From NCBI GenBank assembly GCA_023251075.1, contig JAHEZM010000028.1, positions 1 through 48,179 on the forward strand: a stretch of 48,179 nucleotides of DNA, written 5' to 3'. Positions 18,083 to 27,141 of the stretch are shown here, one piece after another. The first letter of the stretch is position 1, and each line of letters opens with the position of its first letter. This stretch comes from Flavobacteriales bacterium (GTDB lineage Bacteria; Bacteroidota; Bacteroidia; Flavobacteriales_C; GCA-002722245). Below the pieces are notes generated by a model, which saw only the letters and a list, made by a program, of their open reading frames with translations, searched no databases and had not been told where the DNA came from. The position numbers and the translations under genes are program-made.

Positions 18083-21000
18083 ATGAAGGACTTAAGATTA
18101 ATTATGCTTTTGTTGGTGATTTTTATTTCCTTCGAAATTAAATCACAAATTTGTCCGGCGCCCAATCAATGGCAATGGCTTACTCATTCCAAATGGTTTT
18201 ATGGTGAAGGCAATCTGATGACGTTCCCGGGGGGTACTGGCTCTCCTACAGCAGGTACTGTTCCAGGCAGTTTGTTGTGGGATCAGGGTACCTACGAATC
18301 TTGTGCATCGGTATGTGATAGCACAGGTGCTTTGCTTTTTTTTACCAATGGCAAGTACTTAATGGATAAGAATGGAAATTCGATTGCTTCAAATTTATTA
18401 ACAGGAAATGAAGGGGGAGCTCAAAGGGGTAGTGCAGTGCAAGGGGTAATGATTGTTAAACATCCTTTGAACAGAACCGACTATTATATTTTTACTACTG
18501 ATGATGCATTAACTGCTACCGATCGCGGTTTAAATTATTTTATATACAATAGTACTTCCAATACTGTGTCGGGTCCTACACGTATTGGTTCTTATCGTGT
18601 TACAGAACAATTGGCTGCTACATGGCATGCAAACGGAGTGGATATTTGGATTTCATTTCATCAAAGTGGAACTCCTAATTTATCGTCTGTATTATTAAAA
18701 TGTACAGGTATTAGTGGTGCGCCAGTAGTCTCTAATAATGTAGTTTTAAATGCATCACTCCGAACGGATAACGAACGCTCTTGTTTGAAATTTTCTTGGG
18801 ATGGAACCAAGGCTGCTGCTACTGCACATTTAGGAAGTGGGAGCTGGACTACCCCTTCCGATGCTTTGGTATTGTTAAATTTTAATAGTGCATCAGGATC
18901 TTTTACCAAGAGCTGTGCTTTTGGTGATGGTTCTTTTACCGATCCTTATGCTTGTGAATTTTCTACCGACAATGCCTATTTGTATATCACTGCTGTTACC
19001 ACGGCAACCACTTACAGATATTCTATGGCAAGTTGGGGAAATGGAGGAGCAATTGCGGGTACTAAAACATCTATTTCTTCTCAGGGTATTGCCGGCCATT
19101 TAAAAGTAGGAGGTGATGGAAGAATGTATAAAGCAGGAGATGGGAAATTAGGAACAATTACAGGAACTGCTTACACTGCAAATCCTGTTAATTCTTCAAA
19201 AACAGTTACCTATTCTTTGCCCAATATGTTTGTTCCTCCAATGGATAAATTAGATATTCAACCTATAGGACCATTTTGTCAATTTGATGCACCTGTTGAT
19301 TTGTCGGTAAAATGGAAATGTAAAAATACCAATGCAGAAGATCCAATCAATTATCCAACAGCATGGAGTGGTCCCGGTATAACCAATGCTGCTACAGGAA
19401 TATTTAATCCTAAAATTGCTGGGCCCGGAGAGCACATAATAAAATACACCTTATGTACGGTTGCTGATACCCTGCATATTATAGTGAAGAAAAAACCAAA
19501 TGTTGTACTCGCCAATAAAACCATTTGTAATACCGATCCTGCCACAACATTTGATGCCGGCGCTGGTTATACTTCTTATGCATGGAGTGCTAATGGAACA
19601 GGAACCAGTAGAACAACCAGCGGATTGGCGCCCGGAAATTATACGGTGATGGTTGATTCACTAGGTTGTAAAGATACTGCTACCGCCGTATTAACTGTGA
19701 ATACTTGTGTCATCACTTGTTTAGATACAACACTAAAAAATCCTAACGCTCTTTGCTTACTTCAAACCTTAGATTTGAATACTTTAAAAACAAGCACAAC
19801 GTCGCCAGGTGTTTGGAGTGTTACAGGATCGGGTGCTGGATGGCCAACGATTACAGGAACAACTTTTTCTACTTCATTAATTACTGCACCTGGAAATTAT
19901 ACGGTGAGGTTTACATTGAATCCTGCACCAACCGATGTCTCTTGTGCAAAATTCAGTGAAAGAATTATTACGGTTAAAGCTTTGGCTGAGCCTGTTATAA
20001 CTTCATTTGGCCCGTTGTGCAGCGATTCTGTTTTAGTAACAATGGCAGCCGATTTACCGGGTGGATTATGGTATTTGCAAAAAAATTCTACCGGTGCATT
20101 CAATGCTGAATTAACCGGAAAATTTGATCCAACCGTTATGGGAGCTGGCACACACAAAGTAATGTATGTTGCAATGGGATTGAATGGTTGTCCGGGAGAT
20201 GATACTATTTCTGTAATTGTGAATCCAAGAAAAAATGCAACTATTACTGCTGTGGGACCCTATTGTGCAAACAATCCATCGGTTAATTTACAGGCCGTGA
20301 GTGCTGGTGGTGTGTGGACTGGAAATGGAATTACAAATCCAAATTCAGGCACATTTAATCCATCCAATGCCGGTGCAGGAGATCATGTAATTACCTACAC
20401 TCTCGCTGGTGCATGTGGAGATGTTAAAACAACCACTATTCATGTTGATCCGGTGCGTGATGCAACGATTTCTCCCAGAAATCAAACACTATGTGTTTTA
20501 GATCCTGCTGTTACTATTAACGCCGCTGAAAGTGGTGGAACGTGGACTCTCCAATTGAAATCCGGAGGTGCCGTTACCAACTTGGGAAATACACAAACTT
20601 TAAGTTTTAATCCCGCTAACTATGCCGCAGGATTGTATCAATTAATCTATTCAATAGCTAATCCTTGTGGTGATAAAGATACGATTGAAATTACTGTGAT
20701 CTCACAATTTGATGCAACCATCAATACAGCAAAAACTTTGATTTGCGAAACAGAAGCTCCCTTTACTATTAATTCTGTAATGCCGGGTGGAACATGGACT
20801 TCCTCTTGCGGAGCATGTATTAGCAATGGTATTTTTAGTCCAGCTTTAGCAAATGCGGGTGTAAATACAATTACCTATTCTTATCCTGGTGGATGTGGTG
20901 ATTCGAAAACTATAAATATTGATGTGAAGAAAAAACCAGTGATTGTTTTTTCTCCTTTTCCTCCATTGTGTAAAGGTGATGCATTGTTAGATTTAAAACC

Positions 21001-22174
21001 TTTTGCAAGTCCCGATACCGGAATCTGGTCGGGAACAAACGTAAATGCCGGAAAATTTAATCCTGTTTCAGGTGGTACAGTAACTTTAACTTATGAGATT
21101 TCCGGAGTTTGTAGTGTTTCTAAAACGGCCGACATTTTTGTAAATGTAAAACCTAATCCGATTATTTCCGGCCCAACCTCTGTATGTGGAAATTTGCCGG
21201 GATTACAATTAAGTGTAGATAAAACAGGAGGGATATGGGTAGGTTCAGGAATAAATTCTACAGGGTATTTTTCTACTACAAATTTAGCAGCAGGAATTTA
21301 CAATATTGAATATCAAATGAACGCTGCTCAGTGTCCCGATACTGCAAAATATACGGTTGAGATCTTAAATGTTCCTCTTACTGATTTTGTTGCAGATACT
21401 ACCCAAGGATGTATTCCTTTAACAGTTAAATTCACTGATGTTTCCAGCGAAATACCGGTAAGTTCAATTTGGAATCCAACCGATAATATTCAGGATTTAA
21501 GAAGGGGTACTATTACTTATTTATATACCACAGCCGGTTCTTTTAATGTTACTTTAAAAAACACTTACGCCAATGGTTGTGTTAGTAGTATCACTAAAAA
21601 CAATTACATCACTACTTATGCCATCCCCAAAGCAGAGTTTTATTCTACTCCCGATTTGGTAAGTATAATCAATCCGCAAGTGAGTTTTATCAATCAATCT
21701 TCAAGTGATGTAACACATTGGAATTGGGATTTTACAGCGAAAGGTTCTCCAGCCATTTCTATCAAAGAAAATGTGGAGGTGATTTTTTCGTCAACGGAAG
21801 ATGATACTATTAAAGTGTGGTTAGTGGTGGATAATGGACAATGTTTCGATTCCATTTCACACCATGTAATTATCAGAGAAGTTACCACCCTGTTTGTTGC
21901 CAATGCTTTTACACCTAATGGTGATGGAATCAATGATGTTTTTATTCCGAAGGGAATTAATAATTCTGATAAGGGCTATGAGTTTTTGATTTTCGATCGT
22001 TGGGGTGAATTAATTTTTAGAACAACCAATGCTTCTGAAGGATGGAATGGAAAACGCGATAACAATATGCGCGAAGCACAAATAGATACCTATGTTTGGA
22101 AAGTAGTTTATGTGGATCATTTCACAGAAACAAAAGCCGATCCGATGGTGGGTATAGTGAACTTGATTAGATAA
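18083..22174 (+). CDS. Large secreted adhesin-like protein with Ig-like repeats, PKD domains and T9SS type B domain
   Basis: 1363 residues. A signal peptide (MKDLRLIMLLLVIFISFEIKS) precedes a roughly 380-residue region resembling a beta-propeller (repeated LLFFTNG, YYIFTTDD and SCLKFSWDGTK patterns). About eight Ig-like modules of 75-85 residues follow, each with GGxWxGxGI and GxFxPxxAGxGxxxIxYT-type cores. Two PKD-like domains are next (CIPLTVKFTDVSS, VTHWNWDF). The last 90 or so residues (VANAFTPNGDGINDVFIPKG, FDRWGELIF) form a type B T9SS domain. It should be displayed on the cell surface. No PorP/SprF gene adjoins it. ATG 18083 is chosen over an upstream GTG because it starts the signal peptide. 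Confidence 0.93.
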   Translation: MKDLRLIMLLLVIFISFEIKSQICPAPNQWQWLTHSKWFYGEGNLMTFPGGTGSPTAGTVPGSLLWDQGTYESCASVCDSTGALLFFTNGKYLMDKNGNSIASNLLTGNEGGAQRGSAVQGVMIVKHPLNRTDYYIFTTDDALTATDRGLNYFIYNSTSNTVSGPTRIGSYRVTEQLAATWHANGVDIWISFHQSGTPNLSSVLLKCTGISGAPVVSNNVVLNASLRTDNERSCLKFSWDGTKAAATAHLGSGSWTTPSDALVLLNFNSASGSFTKSCAFGDGSFTDPYACEFSTDNAYLYITAVTTATTYRYSMASWGNGGAIAGTKTSISSQGIAGHLKVGGDGRMYKAGDGKLGTITGTAYTANPVNSSKTVTYSLPNMFVPPMDKLDIQPIGPFCQFDAPVDLSVKWKCKNTNAEDPINYPTAWSGPGITNAATGIFNPKIAGPGEHIIKYTLCTVADTLHIIVKKKPNVVLANKTICNTDPATTFDAGAGYTSYAWSANGTGTSRTTSGLAPGNYTVMVDSLGCKDTATAVLTVNTCVITCLDTTLKNPNALCLLQTLDLNTLKTSTTSPGVWSVTGSGAGWPTITGTTFSTSLITAPGNYTVRFTLNPAPTDVSCAKFSERIITVKALAEPVITSFGPLCSDSVLVTMAADLPGGLWYLQKNSTGAFNAELTGKFDPTVMGAGTHKVMYVAMGLNGCPGDDTISVIVNPRKNATITAVGPYCANNPSVNLQAVSAGGVWTGNGITNPNSGTFNPSNAGAGDHVITYTLAGACGDVKTTTIHVDPVRDATISPRNQTLCVLDPAVTINAAESGGTWTLQLKSGGAVTNLGNTQTLSFNPANYAAGLYQLIYSIANPCGDKDTIEITVISQFDATINTAKTLICETEAPFTINSVMPGGTWTSSCGACISNGIFSPALANAGVNTITYSYPGGCGDSKTINIDVKKKPVIVFSPFPPLCKGDALLDLKPFASPDTGIWSGTNVNAGKFNPVSGGTVTLTYEISGVCSVSKTADIFVNVKPNPIISGPTSVCGNLPGLQLSVDKTGGIWVGSGINSTGYFSTTNLAAGIYNIEYQMNAAQCPDTAKYTVEILNVPLTDFVADTTQGCIPLTVKFTDVSSEIPVSSIWNPTDNIQDLRRGTITYLYTTAGSFNVTLKNTYANGCVSSITKNNYITTYAIPKAEFYSTPDLVSIINPQVSFINQSSSDVTHWNWDFTAKGSPAISIKENVEVIFSSTEDDTIKVWLVVDNGQCFDSISHHVIIREVTTLFVANAFTPNGDGINDVFIPKGINNSDKGYEFLIFDRWGELIFRTTNASEGWNGKRDNNMREAQIDTYVWKVVYVDHFTETKADPMVGIVNLIR

Positions 22175-22220
22175 AATAAAAAAGGGAGAAAATATTTTGG
22201 TTATTATATACAATCAAAAA

Positions 22221-22248
22221 AAATAAAGCCATGAAAATGGCTTTATTT
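22221..22248. terminator. Strong bidirectional terminator with GAAA tetraloop
   Basis: AAATAAAGCCAT (22221-22232) is perfectly complementary to 22237-22248 around a GAAA loop. T-runs lie in both reading directions. It ends the adhesin gene on the plus strand and the type A cargo / micro-lipoprotein operon on the minus strand. Confidence 0.92.
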
Positions 22249-22295
22249 TTTTTCGGAATTATTACTTATAGATCCTAAACTTGTTTCATGACCTA

Positions 22296-22397
22296 TTAAC
22301 AATCAGTTAATTTTAGTTTTTGTGTTTTGCAACAGTCTTTGTCACAAGAAAGAAAGCAAATGGCTAACGATATTGTATAAAGGAAATGTTTTTTCAT
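22296..22397 (-). CDS. Cysteine-rich micro-lipoprotein (33 aa)
   Basis: The frame reads MKKHFLYTISLAICFLSC, a basic start, hydrophobic core and lipobox-like FLSC (Cys18), and then only 15 more residues containing Cys22, Cys23 and Cys33. It has an ATG start 31 bases after the stop of the CBM9-like gene on the same strand, and the bidirectional terminator follows it. This fits the last gene of a three-gene operon. The lipobox has Phe at -3, less usual than Leu/Ile/Val. I know of no family for it, and it is short enough that chance cannot be ruled out. Confidence 0.5.
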   Translation of the reverse strand: MKKHFLYTISLAICFLSCDKDCCKTQKLKLTDC

Positions 22398-22428
22398 AGG
22401 TGTAAATCGTATTAACATCGATTTATTT

Positions 22429-23409
22429 TTATCTGATTATTTTGTGATTTATACTTTGAATTCCGTCACTGGCATTAATAATGTATAATCCTTTTTCAAA
22501 ATTATCCAGGCTAATTATTCCTTCGTCTTTTATGTTTTCAATTTTTATTAATCTTCCTGAGTTATCGAAAATATTTATTTGGATAAATCCATTGCCACTA
22601 ACATGAAATTGATTGTTTTGAACAGCGTTTATTGTGAATGAATTTGAATTTATTTCTGTAGTTGATACACTCATATTACTAAATGTGAAATATCCGAAAT
22701 AATTTGGTTGATGAAAGGCCGGACTTCCACCAGGGTAGGTGCTCCACGATAAATATTCTTTAGGGGAAGATCCATTTTTATCAAAATTCACCATCATTAA
22801 ATTTCCTCTCCATGTGGTTCCGTTAATAGGCATTTGGAAATTGGATCCAGTCATGGAATTAAAACTATTGAAAGGAATTTTTACTTCAACATCAAATCCA
22901 TAATCATCCTGATTGTCTTGTGATCTGTCGATTCTGGCGGCAATTTCCATATTGGCAATATCCCAGGCCTGATCATCACTCCATCCACCACACGAAGCTG
23001 AAGTACAAAGCAAATTAAAATCATAATTATTTCCATTTGGATTTATTCCCATTTCGAGATAATGGTCTCCATTGCCATCGAAATCAAAAATTACTTCCAA
23101 CACATCTCCTTTTTGCCAGAGGTAGGCGTCTTGTACTTCATTACTGGTTTTTATGCTGTTGTCGTCTATATGAAACATCATATACAAATTGTTGTCGTCC
23201 CAAAGTAATCTGCAATTGCCTTGAGCTGTTCCGTTTTGTCCGCTGGTACAAATGGTAAAATTTTCAGAAATATTTGCACCTACCCAATCATTCATATAGC
23301 TGTCGATTGTGATGGGTGAAGAAGCCCGAAGTATAGTGTACGATTTTGGGGTTTGTGCCAAAATGTTTGCGCAAAAAAGTATTGCGATAAAAAATATTTT
23401 AGTTTTCAT
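22429..23409 (-). CDS. Secreted CBM9/DOMON-like protein with T9SS type A signal
   Basis: 326 residues. A signal peptide (MKTKIFFIAILFCANILAQ) is followed by a CBM9-like sandwich at about 30-240 (TIDSYMNDWVGA, CRLLWDDNNLYMMFHIDD, GDVLEVIFDFDGNGDHYLEM). Domains of this type bind sugars or haem-like ligands. The last 70 or so residues (INIFDNSGRLIKIENIK, FEKGLYIINA) form a type A T9SS sorting domain. It is three bases downstream of the previous type A cargo gene, so the two are co-transcribed. The ligand is unknown. Confidence 0.83.
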   Translation of the reverse strand: MKTKIFFIAILFCANILAQTPKSYTILRASSPITIDSYMNDWVGANISENFTICTSGQNGTAQGNCRLLWDDNNLYMMFHIDDNSIKTSNEVQDAYLWQKGDVLEVIFDFDGNGDHYLEMGINPNGNNYDFNLLCTSASCGGWSDDQAWDIANMEIAARIDRSQDNQDDYGFDVEVKIPFNSFNSMTGSNFQMPINGTTWRGNLMMVNFDKNGSSPKEYLSWSTYPGGSPAFHQPNYFGYFTFSNMSVSTTEINSNSFTINAVQNNQFHVSGNGFIQINIFDNSGRLIKIENIKDEGIISLDNFEKGLYIINASDGIQSINHKIIR

Positions 23410-23412
23410 GTT

Positions 23413-24372
23413 TTAGTTTTTAATTAGTTTTTCGGTATGAATCGTCTCGCCTCCTTCGTTCTTTATTGATAAAAAATACATCCCCGTGGTGAGTGAGGAA
23501 GCATCAATACTATATTGTGCTGAATTTATTTTTCCGGTTAACATATTTTCGCCGGAAATGGAGTAAATGGAATAGTTTCCTCTGGCATTCATTACCCCTA
23601 TATAATCGCTAAAAAGAGTAGGGTAAATACTGGGTTTTGGTAATTCAAAATAGTGGGTGGCCACATTCTCTTCATTCATAAATTTGTAAGAGGTAAATAT
23701 GTCGGGATATCCTACTTCGTGTGTTTTGGTAATTAGAAAAACAGGGAGTTTTTCAAGAGAACTATACCAGGCATATTCAGTGGTTACTTTAATCGAACTG
23801 CCACAACCACCCTGGCCGCAGTAATCGTAGAAGATTGAATCAGTTGTTACAACGCGTAGGGTGGCTATTTCATTTCCATTAGGTAATACGATATTTCCCC
23901 AGGCATCGGCGTTAATGTTTCTTTTGGTTTTTACTGTTCCGTCTGAATACATTTCATGTTTGTGATAGAAACCAATGTCGTTAAATTGATCATTATAGTG
24001 AAGAGGAAAAACTAAATAAGTAAGCGGATTTTCCAATGTATCATAATTGTATCCAGGGAAAGTTAGTGTGCTATCGCTAAACATTTTATATTCACTCATT
24101 CCAATTAAAGAATCAACGATGTTAATATGCGAAGGATGATTGCCGGAGCCTACTACATGGTTTTTTAAAATTCTGGAATCACTTGTGTCAATACTGCTGA
24201 AATCCCAAATTTTGTTAATACCTGAGCTTCCAACCGATAAAGTTTTTTCTACTTCTACATATTCGAAGTAATCACCAATTTCTGGTTGATGTTCATGTGC
24301 GTAAATAACTACCTGTGCACTGCTGTATATTGAGTACAGCAGAAAGTAAACGACGATAAATTGCTTTTTCAT
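23413..24372 (-). CDS. Secreted protein of unknown function with T9SS type A signal
   Basis: 319 residues with a signal peptide (MKKQFIVVYFLLYSIYSSAQ), a beta-rich body I do not recognise, and a C-terminal type A sorting domain (IYPTLFSDYIGVMNARG, IYSISGENML, LTTGMYFLSIKN). Body features include a CGQGGCGS loop. It heads an operon with the CBM9-like cargo and the micro-lipoprotein. It is exported through T9SS; a structural or binding role is possible. Confidence 0.8.
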   Translation of the reverse strand: MKKQFIVVYFLLYSIYSSAQVVIYAHEHQPEIGDYFEYVEVEKTLSVGSSGINKIWDFSSIDTSDSRILKNHVVGSGNHPSHINIVDSLIGMSEYKMFSDSTLTFPGYNYDTLENPLTYLVFPLHYNDQFNDIGFYHKHEMYSDGTVKTKRNINADAWGNIVLPNGNEIATLRVVTTDSIFYDYCGQGGCGSSIKVTTEYAWYSSLEKLPVFLITKTHEVGYPDIFTSYKFMNEENVATHYFELPKPSIYPTLFSDYIGVMNARGNYSIYSISGENMLTGKINSAQYSIDASSLTTGMYFLSIKNEGGETIHTEKLIKN

Positions 24373-24516
24373 AACTATTGTTTTAGGTTACTAATTGAAA
24401 AAGCAGATGAATTTCCCAGTGTTAATTTATTTAATAAGAGTATGGAGTAGAAATTAAAATTTTGAAAAACTATCGATTCATTCGTCCTTTTTATTAAAAA
24501 CCCATTGCTCAAATGT

Positions 24517-24568
24517 TTATACCCTAATGGTATTTTAGAATTCTTTTTAAAACTAGATTAGGGTATAA
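24517..24568. promoter_or_regulatory. 12-bp perfect inverted repeat upstream of the Nudix operon
   Basis: TTATACCCTAAT (24517-24528) and ATTAGGGTATAA (24557-24568) are exact reverse complements separated by 28 bases. The second arm ends 9 bases before the ATG at 24578. The pair could be a split operator or an RNA stem that hides the start region. No regulator gene adjoins it, so its identity is unknown. Confidence 0.6.
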
Positions 24569-24577
24569 TTGTTTAAT

Positions 24578-25015
24578 ATGAAACTCTCCAAATGGAATCT
24601 TCGCATTTATGGTTTGTTAATTCAAGAGGGTAGAATTCTGCTTACCGATGAAGTGCGTAATGGAATTAAAATGACCAAATTTCCTGGTGGTGGATTAGAA
24701 TTTAACGAAACTTTTGAGGAGTGTTTGTATCGTGAATTCATGGAGGAAATGGATCAACCTATTAATGTTTTAGAATATTTTCACCACAACGAAAACATAC
24801 AACCTTCGGCTTTTAATACCGAGGAAAGATTGATTAGCTTTTATTATAAAGTAGAGATAAAAGGAAGGGTGAATTTTGAAACAGTTTCTACTCCTTTTCA
24901 GTTCAAAGACGAATCAACACAATGCTTTCGCTGGGTTGAACTTTCTAGCGTAAGCGAAGAAGAGTTAAGTTTTCCTATCGATAAAAAAGTTTTGAAAATG
25001 CTTAAATCAAAATAA
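24578..25015 (+). CDS. Nudix hydrolase
   Basis: 145 residues. The Nudix box runs from Gly38: G38-x5-E44-x7-R52-E53-x2-E56-E57, with Asp59 where the family usually has Gly. The metal-binding REx2EE core is complete. The substrate (nucleotide diphosphate linked to another group) cannot be told. ATG 24578 is preferred to a TTG nine bases upstream. It heads a four-gene operon (gaps of 4, 10 and 6 bases) and follows a 12-bp inverted repeat. Confidence 0.88.
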   Translation: MKLSKWNLRIYGLLIQEGRILLTDEVRNGIKMTKFPGGGLEFNETFEECLYREFMEEMDQPINVLEYFHHNENIQPSAFNTEERLISFYYKVEIKGRVNFETVSTPFQFKDESTQCFRWVELSSVSEEELSFPIDKKVLKMLKSK

Positions 25016-25019
25016 AAAT

Positions 25020-25736
25020 ATGCGCTATTTATTTATTCTGGCTATTGCGGCTTTAACTATTACTTCCTGTTCTCCATCACATTTTGTGGTGCCTTTACAA
25101 AGGAAATCACATGCGGTGAATTTTTCATTGGGTGGTCCCTTAATCAATTATTCTAACCTCGTGATTCCGGTTCCATTTGCAAGTTTGCAATATGGCTATG
25201 GTTGGAAAAAGAAAACCACTGTTTATGGCGGATTACAACTGACATCAGCTGCTTTTGGAGTAGTACATACAGAGTTAGGATTGACTCACCAATTGTTTTA
25301 TCGTACCGATAATAAGTTAGGACTGAGCGTTTCTCCTACCTTTAATTTGATGTATGATAAATGGGAAAATCATTTTAAATTTTATCCGCAATTCGACATG
25401 AATTTGTATTGGCATTTTAAAGGAGAGAATAGAGGAAGTTGTGATTGTACGGGTGAAGGTAAAACATTTATGTATGCTTATGTGGGCGCTAGCAATTGGA
25501 TTGAATTGGCTACCAAACGCCTCGATGGCTTAAACCAATCCACCAATTTAATTTTTATGCCTCAGGTGGGAATCAACATGGGGTCGGCATCCTGGAAGTT
25601 TAATTTCGAAGTAAAATATATGGGTTTAGGTACTACTAACAACAATACTGTGGTGGAATATTTTAATCCTATTTCCGATAAAGGTGCTATAGGAGCATAC
25701 CTTTCCGTAACAAAAATAATTACAGCAAAACATTAA
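25020..25736 (+). CDS. Lipoprotein with beta-rich, barrel-like body
   Basis: 238 residues starting MRYLFILAIAALTITSC, with lipobox ITSC (Cys17). The rest is alternating aromatic/polar strands (ASLQYGYGWKKKTTVYGGLQL, HQLFYRTDNKLGLSVSP) resembling a small outer-membrane beta structure. A CDCTGEG loop is present. I do not recognise a named family. It is four bases downstream of the Nudix gene and co-transcribed with it. Confidence 0.65.
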   Translation: MRYLFILAIAALTITSCSPSHFVVPLQRKSHAVNFSLGGPLINYSNLVIPVPFASLQYGYGWKKKTTVYGGLQLTSAAFGVVHTELGLTHQLFYRTDNKLGLSVSPTFNLMYDKWENHFKFYPQFDMNLYWHFKGENRGSCDCTGEGKTFMYAYVGASNWIELATKRLDGLNQSTNLIFMPQVGINMGSASWKFNFEVKYMGLGTTNNNTVVEYFNPISDKGAIGAYLSVTKIITAKH

Positions 25737-25746
25737 AAATTGAGCT

Positions 25747-26637
25747 ATGAAAAAGTTGATTTATATACTGGTTTTAATTTTTCCTTTTTCTTGTTTGCGC
25801 TTGGATAGCAACTTGTATAATAATTCTAAAGTAGATGCTTACAAGTGGGATAACTATGGTGGTGCAGTAGATTTTTATACTCCCTCCTCGTATAATATTC
25901 CTCAAAATTTTATGAACGAAATTACTTTGGTTTCAAAGGATACCGTAGTAAATAAAAATTATAATATTAAAGCGCTGTACATTGGTAACCTGGTAACGGT
26001 TGCTCAGGATACTATTATTTTGTATTGTCATGGAAATCGTGATCATATGGATTTTTATTGGCCTCGCGCAAAAACTTTGGCTAATGTGGGAGGTAAAAAT
26101 CGATTTGGAGTTTTTATGTTTGATTACCGTGGTTATGGCCTGTCGGAAGGAGAATCAACAGAAGAGAGCATGAATGAAGATCTCACGGCTGCGTTAGAAT
26201 GGCTAAAAAGTAAAGGAGTTACCAGCAGTAAATTAGTGATTTATGGTTTTAGTTTAGGAAGTGCATGTTCTTCTTATGAAATGGCTTATCCTCGCTCCAG
26301 TTTAAAACCTTCCAAATTGATTTTAGAAAATCCTTTTGCGTCGGCAGCAACCATGGTGGCCGATGCTTCGCGTTTGTCAATGCCTTCTTCCTTTTTTACC
26401 AATGTAAAAGTAGATGTGTCGGAAAACATAAAACGGGTGAATGAACCTTTTATGTTGCTTTCCAGTGCCGATGATAAATTTCTTAAACCGTCAACGCATC
26501 ACGATGTTGTTTCAGCTAATTATAAAGGACTTTACAAAGAAGTGCACTCTGTTCCTGGCGCTGATCACGGACATTTAATAGATGTATGGGGATTAGATAA
26601 TTATAGAAATACGATGGAAGCATTTTTATTGAAATAA
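25747..26637 (+). CDS. Alpha/beta hydrolase, envelope-attached
   Basis: 296 residues. The oxyanion region is LYCHGNRDH, the nucleophile elbow is GFSLGS, an acid is likely in SSADDKF, and the histidine is in GADHGH. This is the serine-hydrolase order of the BAAT/ABHD13-like group. The N-terminus (MKKLIYILVLIFPFSC) is a signal or anchor with a weak lipobox. The substrate is unknown. It lies between the beta-rich lipoprotein and the DUF486 protein in one operon. Confidence 0.85.
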   Translation: MKKLIYILVLIFPFSCLRLDSNLYNNSKVDAYKWDNYGGAVDFYTPSSYNIPQNFMNEITLVSKDTVVNKNYNIKALYIGNLVTVAQDTIILYCHGNRDHMDFYWPRAKTLANVGGKNRFGVFMFDYRGYGLSEGESTEESMNEDLTAALEWLKSKGVTSSKLVIYGFSLGSACSSYEMAYPRSSLKPSKLILENPFASAATMVADASRLSMPSSFFTNVKVDVSENIKRVNEPFMLLSSADDKFLKPSTHHDVVSANYKGLYKEVHSVPGADHGHLIDVWGLDNYRNTMEAFLLK

Positions 26638-26643
26638 AAAATA

Positions 26644-27012
26644 ATGAAAGCATTTTACACTATTGCACTTTTAATTCTTTCCAACACCTTCATGATTTTT
26701 GCCTGGTATGGGCACTTGAAATTTAAGGAAATGAAGTGGTTTGAAAATATTGGATTATTAGGTATTATAGCCATTAGCTGGGGAATTGCATTCTTTGAAT
26801 ACTGCTTTCAGGTGCCTGCCAACAGAATAGGCTATAAAGAGAATGGCGGTCCCTTTTCCTTAATGCAATTAAAAGTAATTCAGGAAGTAATTACATTGGT
26901 GATTTTTATGATTTTTTCAATGGTGGTTTTCAAGAATGAAACCTTCCGGATGAATCATGTTATCGGTTCAGTATTTTTGGTGCTCGCGGTATATTTTATT
27001 TTCAAGAAGTAA
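26644..27012 (+). CDS. DMT-superfamily DUF486 membrane protein
   Basis: 122 residues with four hydrophobic helices. The DUF486 signature includes SNTFMIFAWYGHLKF, FEYCFQVPANRIGY and SLMQLKVIQEVITL. These are half-size drug/metabolite-transporter-like proteins expected to work as dimers in the inner membrane; the substrate is unknown. It is the last gene of the Nudix operon, followed by the long inverted repeat at 27017-27110. Confidence 0.88.
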   Translation: MKAFYTIALLILSNTFMIFAWYGHLKFKEMKWFENIGLLGIIAISWGIAFFEYCFQVPANRIGYKENGGPFSLMQLKVIQEVITLVIFMIFSMVVFKNETFRMNHVIGSVFLVLAVYFIFKK

Positions 27013-27016
27013 TTAG

Positions 27017-27110
27017 GTAGAGTCGAAATGCTTCCGACTTTAAAAAGATTATTTTTCATAAAATCAAAAGGAATTATCTCTCTTTTAAGTCGAAAGCATT
27101 TCGACTCTAC
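27017..27110. repeat. Long imperfect inverted repeat between convergent genes
   Basis: The left arm at 27017-27045 (GTAGAGTCGAAATGCTT, then CGACTTTAAAA) matches the reverse complement of 27081-27110 almost throughout. Each arm also contains its own smaller palindrome (AGTCGAAA with TTTCGACT in the right arm). It resembles dispersed GTAGAG-type palindromes in Bacteroidota genomes (from memory). It lies between convergent operons and could stop transcription or protect both mRNA 3' ends. Confidence 0.8.
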
Positions 27111-27141
27111 GAAAAATATTTGCTGTTTTGTTGAGGATTAA

